32,486 nt of DNA from an uncultured Bacteroidales bacterium (GCA_900318465.1 ONKQ01000031.1:1-32486), one strand, 5' to 3'; positions 1 to 7,542 are shown, numbered from the stretch's first letter. The notes: a model not told the origin generated them from the sequence alone. Translations and numbers: made by a program.

Positions 1-87
1 TCCTTCTTCAAATACGGACTCGATACCATATCCTCAGTATTGCTAAACACTGACAGACAACCAATTATTAAAATATTCGAAATTTTG

Positions 88-531
88 TCATGTACTTAGT
101 GAAGCACCATAATCAAAACATTTGCATTGTATTCCAAGCATCGCACTTCCCATAAAATCCTTGCTTTGACTACCTAATTTAAGGTCAATGTAAGGACTGA
201 CATAAGTATCTGAAAAGTAGACACGGAAGTTGCCAAACCATGATGTCCATACATCACCGAATACTTCTAAACCTACCCCTCCACCAACCGCAATGTAGGG
301 ATTAAACTGGTAAGCAACGATTCCATTAGCATCTAATATGATTCGGTTAAAACTAAGCAATTCCGTTCCCACTCCCACCTCAGGCCTGATGACAAGCCCT
401 TTCACTCTGTCAGATTTGGGAAGGATGACCGTCGTTGAGGCTTGGGTCGAGGTAACCAACGTTTGTGCCATCGAAACTGAGGCAGAGGCTATTATCGCCA
501 ACGTCAATATTAAAAGTCTTGTCTTTTTCAT
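88..531 (-). CDS. Secreted, probable outer-membrane beta-barrel protein
   Basis: The 147-residue product starts with a Sec signal peptide (MKK, hydrophobic stretch, SMA-Q near residues 21-23). The rest alternates polar and hydrophobic residues and is rich in Gly, Tyr and Phe, as in small outer-membrane beta-barrels of Bacteroidota. Glycine-rich strand-like pieces such as YIAVGGGVGLEVFG and YIDLKLGSQS are visible. It lacks the aromatic C-terminal residue typical of barrel proteins and ends in a short Ser/Thr tail, so the last strand may be altered by a late frameshift. It lies 12 nt downstream of the next secreted-protein gene and is probably co-transcribed with it. The specific function is unknown; barrel assignment is by composition only. 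Confidence 0.6.
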   Translation of the reverse strand: MKKTRLLILTLAIIASASVSMAQTLVTSTQASTTVILPKSDRVKGLVIRPEVGVGTELLSFNRIILDANGIVAYQFNPYIAVGGGVGLEVFGDVWTSWFGNFRVYFSDTYVSPYIDLKLGSQSKDFMGSAMLGIQCKCFDYGASLST

Positions 532-543
532 TTCTACATATTT

Positions 544-1020
544 TTATTGGTTTATGGCCTCTTTGACTTTCCTTTCGCTCTCAAAGTTGTTTAGGAAAGG
601 GAGCATCCAACTATCTTCTTTTGTAGCGGGCCTGAATTTCTTGTACTTGGCAGGGAACCCCGTGACTGTAACCGTCATAATATTACCCTCTGGGTTGGTC
701 CGTACCTGAAACATTGGGCTGATAATCAGATCGTAACCATTTTTGCTACAATATCTTGCAACTGTGTATTTTTTGTACTCGTCAAGATATGGACGGATTT
801 CAGTTGCAGCGTCCTTGACTCCGCTGATGTTCCATTGACAGGAATCAATAATCTTGTTCGGCGAGATTTCGCCCAATTCGCCAATGACGGGTGCAGTCAG
901 CACTCCAAATTGAGATTCGATGGCTCGTGCATTAGATTGAGAGATGTTGTGGACATACTTCTGAGAGAATGCCGCAAAGGTCAACATGACAAAGAGCATC
1001 GTAAATGTTACTTTTTTCAT
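544..1020 (-). CDS. Hypothetical secreted protein
   Basis: The 158-residue product has a clear signal peptide (MKK, then a hydrophobic core ending AAFSQ at about residue 20). No lipobox is present, so it is probably periplasmic or surface-exposed. I do not recognise the family. The mature part is mixed alpha/beta with few cysteines, and its last ~25 residues are charged. It is the first gene of a probable two-gene operon with the beta-barrel-like gene downstream. A Bacteroidota -7 element lies about 38 nt upstream of the start. Confidence 0.65.
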   Translation of the reverse strand: MKKVTFTMLFVMLTFAAFSQKYVHNISQSNARAIESQFGVLTAPVIGELGEISPNKIIDSCQWNISGVKDAATEIRPYLDEYKKYTVARYCSKNGYDLIISPMFQVRTNPEGNIMTVTVTGFPAKYKKFRPATKEDSWMLPFLNNFESERKVKEAINQ

Positions 1021-1057
1021 TTTTTTGACGTTTAGTTTGACTTAATTGATGTTGCTG

Positions 1058-1065
1058 CAAAAATA
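1058..1065 (-). promoter_or_regulatory. Bacteroidota -7 element (TATTTTTG) for the 544-1020 gene
   Basis: Read on the minus strand this is TATTTTTG, matching the TAnnTTTG -7 consensus used by the Bacteroidota primary sigma factor. It would give a leader of about 30 nt before the secreted-protein gene. I see no convincing -33 TTG element. Confidence 0.5.
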
Positions 1066-1131
1066 GAGAGTATTGGTAGCGCGTCAATAACTCCTATTGT
1101 GACTTATCCTCACGCTTTCCGTGAATAATAA

Positions 1132-1461
1132 TCACGCCTTTTCGTTAAACTCCGAAAGCATTTCCTTCAGTCGCTCCACTTTTTCGGCGGTGAAGCCGTC
1201 AAAACTTATGTTGAGTTCCAGTTTTGGACTGAAAGTGGCTGTCAGGCCATAGAGTTTCATCGCATCGTCAAGGAAGTTGTGGTTGAGTATTTCGGAAATC
1301 ATGGCCAACAGTTCGACATCCACGGTGCGGCGTTTGAAGATGGTATAGACATTGGTGCGCTCGCAGTGGAGTTGCCGAGCCAATTCGCTCACGGTCATTC
1401 CGCTCTCGTCAAAGACGGATTTAATAAGGTATCCGATATGCACTTTGTCCGTGTTTACCAT
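1132..1461 (-). CDS. XRE-like helix-turn-helix protein
   Basis: The product is 109 residues when started at the internal ATG (MVNTDKVHIG). The frame stays open 30 codons further upstream, but that extension (up to 1551) has no domain character, and the conserved region begins right after this ATG. Residues ~8-60 form a Cro/C1-type HTH: an MTVSELARQL helix followed by a recognition-like helix (CERTNVYTIFKRR), then helices typical of small Bacteroidota XRE proteins. The C-terminal ~40 residues end in a charged helix (FTAEKVERLKEML) that may dimerise. It is a probable transcription factor of unknown target, transcribed away from the HipBST genes. A small inverted repeat just upstream of the start may be an autoregulatory site. 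Confidence 0.65.
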   Translation of the reverse strand: MVNTDKVHIGYLIKSVFDESGMTVSELARQLHCERTNVYTIFKRRTVDVELLAMISEILNHNFLDDAMKLYGLTATFSPKLELNISFDGFTAEKVERLKEMLSEFNEKA

Positions 1462-1466
1462 TGCGC

Positions 1467-1487
1467 CATGTCTTGTTTTGTGACATG
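1467..1487. promoter_or_regulatory. Small inverted repeat upstream of the XRE-like gene
   Basis: CATGTC (1467-1472) is repeated in inverse as GACATG (1482-1487), a perfect 6-bp palindrome with a 9-nt spacer. It starts 5 nt upstream of the chosen start codon. Position and symmetry fit an operator for the HTH protein, but 6-bp arms can occur by chance. Confidence 0.25.
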
Positions 1488-1819
1488 AAAAAAGCGTGGA
1501 AGATATTTCTTGCTCGGCACTCAGGGTTTCCACTCCCACTTCTCCAAACAAGTCATTCCACGCCTTAACAACGGCGTTTCAGAAACTTGCTCTTGGAGAA
1601 GTGTCCTAAAATAGGACTTTGTGGAAATAATGAGCGCCAAGAACTGATTCGAATCGCTTATTCTATGTCAATATGTTGTTGCTTTCTATATCATTATGTG
1701 TTGTTTTATGATGGCAAAAATATGGAAATAAGAGAAATAATCAGCATAAATGCCAAAAAACTCTTTTGGGAAGATTGCTTTTTATATCCTATCGGGTATA
1801 ATTTTGTACTTTTTCATTA

Positions 1820-1886
1820 GTTTTACATCATTTCCAATGTAATTTCAACGAAAAGTATTACTTTTGCAGCCGAAAGGATGTAAAAC
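1820..1886. promoter_or_regulatory. Operator-like control region of the HipBST operon
   Basis: A perfect 10-bp inverted pair, GTTTTACATC (1820-1829) and GATGTAAAAC (1877-1886), brackets the predicted promoter. Nested in the left side is TTACAT-N8-ATGTAA (1823-1842), the same half-site-N8-half-site layout as known E. coli HipB operators (TATCC-N8-GGATA), with different bases. The right half-site ends 1 nt before the hipB ATG. Autorepression by HipB is the natural reading. The rest of the gap 1462-1887 holds no gene I can support. Confidence 0.55.
1859..1866 (+). promoter_or_regulatory. Bacteroidota -7 element (TACTTTTG) for hipBST
   Basis: TACTTTTG matches the TAnnTTTG consensus and places transcription start about 15 nt upstream of the hipB ATG. 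It lies between the two 10-bp inverted half-sites, so repressor bound there would cover it. No clear -33 element is visible. Confidence 0.5.
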
Positions 1887-1887
1887 G

Positions 1888-2100
1888 ATGAAAAAAACAC
1901 TATTGACAGAAACCGTAAAACGGCTCCGAAAACAATACGGCCTTACCCAAGAACAACTTGCCTTCAAATCAGGCGTGGGCTTGAATTTCGTGCGCGAGAT
2001 GGAGCAAGGTAAAGCCACCGTTAGGCTTGACAAAGTCAACCAAGTGCTTGGTTTGTTTAATTATGAGATGGCTCCCGTACCAAGAAAGGATAAGGCATGA
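1888..2100 (+). CDS. hipB: HipB-like antitoxin / XRE-family repressor
   Basis: The product is 70 residues from the ATG at 1888; a TTG 24 nt upstream is in frame but lies inside the promoter element, so ATG is preferred. Residues ~8-60 form an XRE helix-turn-helix (LTQEQLAFKSGVGLNFVREME), including the GKATVRLDKVNQVLGLFNY segment typical of HipB-like proteins. The short tail ends in basic residues. Its stop overlaps the hipS start (ATGA at 2097-2100). In HipBST systems HipB is the DNA-binding component and represses the operon; the inverted repeats just upstream are plausible sites. The family call is strong; the regulatory role is inferred. Confidence 0.8.
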   Translation: MKKTLLTETVKRLRKQYGLTQEQLAFKSGVGLNFVREMEQGKATVRLDKVNQVLGLFNYEMAPVPRKDKA

Positions 2101-2432
2101 AACAAGCATTGGTTTATTACAGAGACACATTAGCCGGCAAACTCAGTGAAACCGATGAAGGTTATGCCTTTCAATACGACGAGGCATATTTGGCGATGCC
2201 CATTGCAGAGCCGATAAGCCTCACTTTGCCTTTGCGCGAAGAAGCTTATCAAAGCCCTGTCTTGTTCCCGTTTTTCGACGGGCTGATACCTGAAGGTTGG
2301 CTCTTGGATGTGGCCATACGTAATACCGACATCAGCATCCTTGACCGCATGTCACTGCTGCTTTTGTGTTGCAAGGACTGCATTGGCGCAGTAAGTGTTG
2401 TACCTGAAAATGAAGAAGAAAGCGATGAATAG
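2097..2432 (+). CDS. hipS: HipS-like protein (HipA N-terminal subdomain as a separate gene)
   Basis: The 111-residue product matches the N-terminal HipA subdomain (Couple_hipA type). Visible features are the YYRDTLAGKLSET opening, PISLTLPLREEAY, FFDGLIPEGW and a late CIGAVSVV strand. One-gene HipA toxins carry this segment fused to the kinase; here it is free, as in tripartite HipBST systems, where HipS acts as the antitoxin against the HipT kinase. It overlaps hipB by 4 nt and hipT by 8 nt, so translational coupling is likely. The antitoxin role is inferred from HipBST homology. Confidence 0.75.
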   Translation: MKQALVYYRDTLAGKLSETDEGYAFQYDEAYLAMPIAEPISLTLPLREEAYQSPVLFPFFDGLIPEGWLLDVAIRNTDISILDRMSLLLLCCKDCIGAVSVVPENEEESDE

Positions 2433-3366
2433 ATGCTTGTTTTGTTATAAGGAATTGGATAAGGGTGAGCATGATTTCCATGCCCGTTGCGCCCGTAAAT
2501 TTTTCGGCATGTCCGATGCTCCTGTAATGGATTATACCCAAGCCGACATGGACCGCTTGGCCCTGCAAATCATCCGCTCGCAGACCACACTTACAGGTGT
2601 GCAGCCAAAGTTGTCGCTCAACCTACAGAAACATGAAGGCGGCCAACGATTGACGATTGTCGGTTTATGGGGTGCTTATATCTTCAAACCTCAAACTTCG
2701 CTTTTTTCAGAACTTCCAGAAAACGAAGACCTTACTATGCATTTGGCAGAGATGGCAGGTATTAGGACGGCGCAACATTCTCTGATTCATCTTGCCGATG
2801 GTTCGTTGGGCTACCTCACTCGCCGCATGGATCGTGATGCGATAGGCAACAAATTGCCGATGGAAGATTTTTGCCAACTGACTGAACGTCAGACCGAATA
2901 CAAATACCGCAGTTCCTATGAACAAGTGGCCAAAGCAATTGAAAAACACTCTTCAGTTCCCCAGCTGGATTTGGTCAATTTCTATGAAGTGGTGCTGTTT
3001 TGCTGGCTTACGGGCAATAATGACATGCATTTGAAGAACTTTTCGTTGCTTTCCAAAGAATCAGGTCGTTACGAGCTTTCTCCTGCCTACGACTTGCTCA
3101 ATTCAACCATAGTAAATCCTGCTGATACGGAAGAGTTGGCACTCACTTTGAACGGGAAAAAGCGTCGCATTAACCGCAAAGATTTTATTGAAGCCGCAAG
3201 CAAGGCTGGAATTTCAGAAAAAATCATTGATGGAATGATAAAGCAATTCAAGAAATGCCTGCCTGCTTGGGAAGAGAAAATAGATGAATCGTTTTTGTCG
3301 GATGAAATGAAAAACAAATACAAAGAATTGATCTACAATAGGATGAACAGAGTGCTGGGCTATTGA
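2425..3366 (+). CDS. hipT: HipT-like serine/threonine kinase toxin
   Basis: The product is 313 residues from ATG 2425, which overlaps the hipS stop as ATGAATAG and has a purine-rich GAAGAAGAAAG stretch just upstream; in-frame starts at 2395 and 2410 are less likely. The N-terminus has a zinc-ribbon-like CxxC (C4, C7) and HxxC (H19, C22). Kinase features follow: TLTGVQPKLSL (residues 55-65), the ATP-binding lysine in YIFKPQ (K88), the catalytic loop GNNDMHLKN (197-205) and the metal-binding AYDLLN (D223). The closest scheme is HipT of tripartite systems. E. coli O127 HipT phosphorylates a translation-related factor (TrpS); the target here is unknown. Where that HipT has an SIS autophosphorylation motif, this protein has TLT. 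Confidence 0.8.
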   Translation: MNRCLFCYKELDKGEHDFHARCARKFFGMSDAPVMDYTQADMDRLALQIIRSQTTLTGVQPKLSLNLQKHEGGQRLTIVGLWGAYIFKPQTSLFSELPENEDLTMHLAEMAGIRTAQHSLIHLADGSLGYLTRRMDRDAIGNKLPMEDFCQLTERQTEYKYRSSYEQVAKAIEKHSSVPQLDLVNFYEVVLFCWLTGNNDMHLKNFSLLSKESGRYELSPAYDLLNSTIVNPADTEELALTLNGKKRRINRKDFIEAASKAGISEKIIDGMIKQFKKCLPAWEEKIDESFLSDEMKNKYKELIYNRMNRVLGY

Positions 3367-3370
3367 AAGT

Positions 3371-3399
3371 TCTGTAGATTCTGCGGATTCTGCGTGAAA
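3371..3399. repeat. Dispersed repeat, core CTGCGGATTCTGCGTGA
   Basis: This 29-bp segment between hipT and the convergent gtrA-like gene contains CTGCGGATTCTGCGTGA, the same core found around the GxxExxY gene (15836-16030 and 16436-16486). It is a dispersed repeat unit, here single, sitting against the 3' end of the gtrA-like gene. Confidence 0.7.
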
Positions 3400-3401
3400 T
3401 C

Positions 3402-3905
3402 TCATTTCTCTTTCCTAAACGAATAAAACTTGTTCGTCAAGTAGCTGAATGTCACGCAGATGACGGAGATGATAACATAGGAAACGGTCGGCCACCATTG
3501 GAACACTTCGACGAAAAGCTTCAGGCCGAAATAGTTGATGAGGATGTTGCCGACTGTAACGAGAAAATACCTGACAATCTGCGTTCTACCACGCAATGTG
3601 GAACCCGAAAAACTGATGTGGCGCGCCATCCAAAAACCCGTCAGGAAAGTAATGGGAAACTTGAACACGAAGGCCGCGATGTGAGGCGTAAAGGCAATGA
3701 AGCCAAGGTCGAAGACCTGGCCTTTGAAAACGAAATGATAGAAAACATAGTACAGCACCCACTCCAACACAAGATTCATTCCGCCGCATGCCGCGTAACG
3801 GAACAGCTCAAGGCTCATCACCTTGCGGAAAGGCGGATAGAAAAAGTCGATGACCGAGATCAAGGTGCGTTCAATCCAAAGTTCTATGTTTTTCAGGGCT
3901 GACAT
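3402..3905 (-). CDS. GtrA-like four-helix membrane protein
   Basis: The product is 167 residues from the ATG at 3905. An upstream in-frame ATG at 3956 is rejected because a -7 promoter element lies between the two. Four hydrophobic segments are visible: around RYAACGGMNLVLEWVLYYVF, HIAAFVFKFPITFLTGFWMA, YFLVTVGNILINYFGLKLF and YVIISVICVTFSYLTNKFY. The arrangement, including the conserved F-SYLTNKFYSF end, fits the GtrA family. GtrA-like proteins are linked to membrane steps in cell-surface glycan synthesis, often with polyprenyl-linked sugars; the substrate here is unknown. It is convergent with hipT and follows the ATPase gene at 3957. Confidence 0.75.
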   Translation of the reverse strand: MSALKNIELWIERTLISVIDFFYPPFRKVMSLELFRYAACGGMNLVLEWVLYYVFYHFVFKGQVFDLGFIAFTPHIAAFVFKFPITFLTGFWMARHISFSGSTLRGRTQIVRYFLVTVGNILINYFGLKLFVEVFQWWPTVSYVIISVICVTFSYLTNKFYSFRKEK

Positions 3906-3922
3906 GGCGTTTTTTGAAGCGG

Positions 3923-3930
3923 CAAAAATA
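3923..3930 (-). promoter_or_regulatory. Bacteroidota -7 element (TATTTTTG) for the gtrA-like gene
   Basis: The minus-strand TATTTTTG matches TAnnTTTG and lies 18 nt upstream of the preferred start codon, giving a very short leader. It supports choosing the start at 3905 rather than 3956. Confidence 0.45.
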
Positions 3931-3956
3931 AGGAATTTTCGGGTTTGTGGCATCAA

Positions 3957-5399
3957 TCAAGCGAATAACGCGCCCAAAGTCACCACTTGCTGAATCACGC
4001 CGCTGTGGGCGTTGTGTTTCAAGTTTACCGTTGTCACCAAAGTCAGGTGTACGATTTGCTTGAACGACAATTGCTCTTGCAAAGTGGCGATTCTCGCTCG
4101 AAGTTTCATCTCATCGTCGGCAGTCGGCTCGTATTCTTTCGAGAGGAACTTCATTTCGCACAGGTTGACTACGCGGTCGTCGCGCACGATGAGCATGTCG
4201 ATTTGCGTCCCGCTGTGGTCGTTGTCGCCGCGCACAACCCAAGCCGATTCTTTCGAGGCCACGTTTTCAACTCCCAACGCACGCTTGATTTGGCCGACAT
4301 GTTCGAAGCAGACTTGCTCGAAAGTAATGCCTCGCCAAGCGTTGAGCGATGGCATGTTTTGGTTGTGTTGCCAAAAGGAGCGGTCTGTAATGTTTTGGTT
4401 ATCAATGAAATTAAGATAAAAACGGCAGAATGGGTCAATGAGTTTGTAGCGGATTTCCTTTTTGCTTTGGCCGAAAGGGTGATAACTTTCGATGAAGTCG
4501 CTGGCCGCGAGCGTTTCGAGCATCTTGCTGAACGTTCCGCCCGGATTGACACCGAGACTTTTGGCCAACTCAATGCGCGTGAAACCGATGTGTTTTTTCG
4601 CGAGCAATCTAACCGCCGCCATATACGCCTCCGGATTGACAAAGAGCGAGCCAAACAGCCGTTGAAACTCCATGTCGAGTTTCGCGTTTCTTTCAAACAG
4701 CAATAAATCAACGTTTTGTGCAAGGCTTTTTCCTTTTTGGAAATAGTTGAGATAGTAAGGTATGCCGCCGAAAATCATGTATGCCTCCACTATGTCATAG
4801 TCCGACATGGCGATACCTTTTCGCTTGAAAAATGTCTTGCACTCGGCCAACGTGAACGGCGACAACTTGATTTGCCAAGTCAGGCGGTCGTAGAGGCCAC
4901 CTTTGTTATTAATGAGGTTGTCGAGCATCCACGAAGTTGCGCTGCCACAAACAATGAGCATCACACGGTCGCGCCACGCACCCCATGTGTTCCAAAAATG
5001 CTCGAAAGCCACCAAGAATTTGGAGCGAGGCGAATCCATCCAAGGCAACTCGTCGATAAAGATGACTTGCCGTCCGCCGTCATCGAGTTCGTCAAGCAGT
5101 CGTCCCAACATCCTGAAAGCCTCCATCCACGACTGCGGGCAACTGCTTTCGGCCATGCCGTGTTGCGTCAAACTGGAATAAAACGCCTCAAGTTGGTCTT
5201 GCATGTCAATCTTGCGTTCCTTGTCGAAAGGCGACAGCCCACTGTGATAAAAGGCCATTTTGTTTTGAAAGAGTTCTTTCACGAGATAGGTCTTGCCCAC
5301 ACGGCGACGGCCATAAATGGCGACAAACTCCGCTTTCCCACTGTTATAGAGATTGTTAAGTTCTTCAATTTCTTGCTTCCGTCCAATGATTCTGTCCAT
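3957..5399 (-). CDS. AAA ATPase with C-terminal DUF234 (PD-(D/E)xK-like) domain, copy 1
   Basis: The 480-residue protein begins with an Arch_ATPase-type P-loop domain: Walker A GRRRVGKT (30-37), Walker B VIFIDE (112-117), and a sensor-like IVCGSATSW (149-157). A winged-helix-like middle follows (about 262-305). The end is a DUF234 domain with nuclease-type residues: D401 in TQIDMLIV and E415-M-K417 in LCEMKF. It is a clear paralog of the protein at 7635-9050, sharing blocks such as NAWxGxxFExVCFxH. The cellular role of this family is not established; it is often present in many copies per genome. A tandem inverted-repeat unit overlaps its promoter. Whether it cuts DNA is not known. Confidence 0.85.
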   Translation of the reverse strand: MDRIIGRKQEIEELNNLYNSGKAEFVAIYGRRRVGKTYLVKELFQNKMAFYHSGLSPFDKERKIDMQDQLEAFYSSLTQHGMAESSCPQSWMEAFRMLGRLLDELDDGGRQVIFIDELPWMDSPRSKFLVAFEHFWNTWGAWRDRVMLIVCGSATSWMLDNLINNKGGLYDRLTWQIKLSPFTLAECKTFFKRKGIAMSDYDIVEAYMIFGGIPYYLNYFQKGKSLAQNVDLLLFERNAKLDMEFQRLFGSLFVNPEAYMAAVRLLAKKHIGFTRIELAKSLGVNPGGTFSKMLETLAASDFIESYHPFGQSKKEIRYKLIDPFCRFYLNFIDNQNITDRSFWQHNQNMPSLNAWRGITFEQVCFEHVGQIKRALGVENVASKESAWVVRGDNDHSGTQIDMLIVRDDRVVNLCEMKFLSKEYEPTADDEMKLRARIATLQEQLSFKQIVHLTLVTTVNLKHNAHSGVIQQVVTLGALFA

Positions 5400-5410
5400 T
5401 TTTGTCCTAT

Positions 5411-5509
5411 ATTTGGCCGCAAAGATACAAAAACTTTTCGATGCGGCTGAATATATAGGTGTTTATTTGGCCGCAATTGCATAAAAATACCTTGATTCGG
5501 CTGAATATA
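5411..5509. repeat. Two tandem 45-bp imperfect inverted-repeat units upstream of ATPase copy 1
   Basis: Unit 1 (5411-5455) and unit 2 (5465-5509) both start ATTTGGCCGCAA and end CGGCTGAATATA, with a diverged centre and a 9-nt spacer. Each is an imperfect palindrome; in unit 1 GCCGCA (5416-5421) pairs with TGCGGC (5442-5447). Unit 1 includes the -7 element of the ATPase gene. Unit length is close to the 48-bp palindromes around the second ATPase, though the sequence differs. Confidence 0.7.
5420..5427 (-). promoter_or_regulatory. Bacteroidota -7 element (TATCTTTG) for ATPase copy 1
   Basis: The minus-strand TATCTTTG matches TAnnTTTG, 21 nt upstream of the start at 5399. It lies inside the proximal 45-bp inverted-repeat unit, so a protein binding that unit would affect this promoter. 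Confidence 0.5.
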
Positions 5510-5517
5510 AATCAGAA

Positions 5518-6402
5518 TCAAATCCAAATCACCTCAAAATTCTTGAGCAAATCGTTGACTTTTTCAACATCATCCGTGAAGCCCAAAACATAGCCGCCAC
5601 CGCCTGAACCAGAGATTTTTACGCCGAAATTGAAACCAAAATCGGTCGTGAAAAGGTCGAGCGTGTTTTCGGTTATCATCGGGCGAAGGAACTGCAATTG
5701 GCCTTGGGTAAGTTGTTTCAACGATTTGAAAAACAACTCTTTATTGCCTTCAATCATTGAATTAATGCAGGAAGTCACACAAGGCACATACTCCGATTGG
5801 AATCGGTTCAAAAACTCGGGATGCTCGCGCTGTGCTTTGAAATGATTGACCAAAGGCTTGGTATTGCTCTTTATCTTTGTGTCAATCAAGCAGATGTGGA
5901 TGTCTTTTTTGAGGAAATCATCCGAAAGTAACTCAACACCTTTTGGCGTGATTTTGAATGGCTGACCAAGGTAGCATTGCAAAGGGTCGATGCCGCTGCT
6001 GCTTCCGTGGAAATGACTCTCCATTAGGCCGAAAAGGGTTTTCAGTTGCAGGCAGTCATCGGTTTTTTGTATGGCGTAACGGTCGTAAACCGCCGCGACC
6101 AACGTTCCCGAACTGCCCAAACCATAGCCCGAAGGCACATTGGAAGCGAGGAACAAACCTTCGTTCAAGTCTTTATTAAAAGATTGAAAGTCAAAGAGAT
6201 TCGATAATTCTTGGTTTTCAGAAAGATATTTGCAAAACTGCTTCAAACTATGGTTGGAGGGAAGTGATGAAGCAAGATTCCGACTTTGCGGAAACTGCCA
6301 TTGCGCCGAAAAGCGTTTCAGTGGAATCATCAGCGCGGTGGCATCGAAAATCATCGAATACTCTCCGAAAAGGATGACTTTGCTATAGTAACGGTCTCTC
6401 AT
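5518..6402 (-). CDS. mvk: Mevalonate kinase (GHMP family)
   Basis: The 294-residue protein shows the three GHMP motifs: KVILFGEYSMIFD (8-20) at the N-terminus, PSGYGLGSSGT (90-100) as the phosphate-binding loop, and KISGSGGGGYVLGF (262-275) near the C-terminus. HGSSSGIDPLQCY (132-144) resembles the mevalonate-kinase active-site region with its catalytic Asp. Mevalonate kinase converts mevalonate to 5-phosphomevalonate in the cytosol. Its ATG shares one base with the stop of the decarboxylase gene (TAATG), so the pair is translationally coupled. Within GHMP kinases, mevalonate kinase is preferred because the adjoining gene is a decarboxylase of the pathway and a second kinase sits at 14828. 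Phosphomevalonate kinase activity is a less likely alternative. Confidence 0.75.
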   Translation of the reverse strand: MRDRYYSKVILFGEYSMIFDATALMIPLKRFSAQWQFPQSRNLASSLPSNHSLKQFCKYLSENQELSNLFDFQSFNKDLNEGLFLASNVPSGYGLGSSGTLVAAVYDRYAIQKTDDCLQLKTLFGLMESHFHGSSSGIDPLQCYLGQPFKITPKGVELLSDDFLKKDIHICLIDTKIKSNTKPLVNHFKAQREHPEFLNRFQSEYVPCVTSCINSMIEGNKELFFKSLKQLTQGQLQFLRPMITENTLDLFTTDFGFNFGVKISGSGGGGYVLGFTDDVEKVNDLLKNFEVIWI

Positions 6403-7472
6403 TACAACAACTTTTTTGGGCCATTGCCCACTTTATCAATAATCCACTGATTACCAACACAATAATCTACCAACCTACGTTCCACAAAATAGCCAATTTC
6501 CTTGGCCACAATTTCGGGATATAGTAAATGCACATTGGGTCCGGCATCCAAAGTGAAACAAAGCGGAATGTGGGACTCGTTTCGGAAAGCCCTGACTTCC
6601 TCAATGATACGCAAGGTGTTGGGTTTCATCAAAATAAAGGAAGGATGGGAGCACATCATCAAAGCATGAAGTTGCATCGCTTCCGACTCGCTTATATCAA
6701 TAAAAGTGTCCAAATCACCTGATTTCAAGGCCATGAGCAGGTTCGTGACATTATCGTTGGCTTGTGCATAACGCGCTGAAGCATAAGGATTTCCTTCCAT
6801 TAATGCGTGGCCAGCACGACTGGAAACGGATTTTTTTGCATCGCTGACGACAAGGATGCTGTCATGGAAGGTCTTGAATACAGGATGAATGTCACTTTCC
6901 AACGTAACGGCATACTCGTCGGAACTGCTTTCATAAGCCGCTGTTGCGCCCCATAGTGCCATTTTCGGAAACACTGACCTCGCCGCGCTGCCAGAAGCTA
7001 AACGGGAGAAATAAGAAGCTTTCTTCATATCAATGTTTTTGCCAACCATCTGACTTTCAATGTTCAACAAGCACATCACAAAAGCACTCATCGAGGAGGC
7101 CGAAGAAGCAATGCCAGAAGAATGTGGGAAGGTGTTGCGGCTCTCAACTTTCAGATTCAGTTGATTAATGAAAGGGAAAAACGACTGATTCTCAAGTAGA
7201 AACTTCTCGATTTTCGCGCCAAAAGCGGAGTTTTCCTTGCCCTCGAAAAAGAATTGGAAACCAAATTTTTCGGCTTTTTCAAAATCAACGAATGTCTCGG
7301 AGCGACATTCCGACAATGTAAAACTAATTGACGGATTTTGAGGAAGTTGTTTTCCTTTTTTGCCCCAATATTTCACCAAGGCAATGTTAGATGGGCATTG
7401 CCAGCCCACTTTGCCTTGAAAGCCGCCCGACATCTCGCCCTTGAAGGCCTCGTTTAACCATTTGTTTTCCAT
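6402..7472 (-). CDS. mvaD: Diphosphomevalonate decarboxylase
   Basis: The 356-residue protein carries the decarboxylase hallmarks: SNIALVKYWGK (28-38), HSSGIASSASSMSA (117-130), SGSAARSVFP (160-169) and TLDAGPNVHLLY (307-318) with the catalytic Asp at 309. It converts 5-diphosphomevalonate to isopentenyl diphosphate, CO2 and phosphate using ATP. This gene is transcribed first in the pair with mvk. Just upstream is a near-consensus -7 sequence, and 71 nt upstream begins the palindrome that brackets the divergent ATPase gene, so the two genes share an intergenic region. The family call is strong. Confidence 0.9.
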   Translation of the reverse strand: MENKWLNEAFKGEMSGGFQGKVGWQCPSNIALVKYWGKKGKQLPQNPSISFTLSECRSETFVDFEKAEKFGFQFFFEGKENSAFGAKIEKFLLENQSFFPFINQLNLKVESRNTFPHSSGIASSASSMSAFVMCLLNIESQMVGKNIDMKKASYFSRLASGSAARSVFPKMALWGATAAYESSSDEYAVTLESDIHPVFKTFHDSILVVSDAKKSVSSRAGHALMEGNPYASARYAQANDNVTNLLMALKSGDLDTFIDISESEAMQLHALMMCSHPSFILMKPNTLRIIEEVRAFRNESHIPLCFTLDAGPNVHLLYPEIVAKEIGYFVERRLVDYCVGNQWIIDKVGNGPKKLL

Positions 7473-7492
7473 TTCCGATGTGTTTTGCGCTG

Positions 7493-7500
7493 CGAAGATA
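7493..7500 (-). promoter_or_regulatory. Near-consensus -7 element (TATCTTCG) for mvaD-mvk
   Basis: On the minus strand TATCTTCG differs from TAnnTTTG at one position. It lies 21 nt upstream of the mvaD start, the usual distance in this window. Confidence 0.3.
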
Positions 7501-7542
7501 GGAAATTATTTGGATTCCTTTGTCACTTTGTGAATGATGTGT

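Noticed and set aside
1587-1820. 77-codon open frame upstream of hipB
   Set aside because: Biased, Cys/Phe/Tyr-rich composition, no domain, and overlaps the hipBST control region.
4716-5450. 244-codon open frame opposite to ATPase copy 1
   Set aside because: Antisense to a gene with clear Walker motifs; no independent support.
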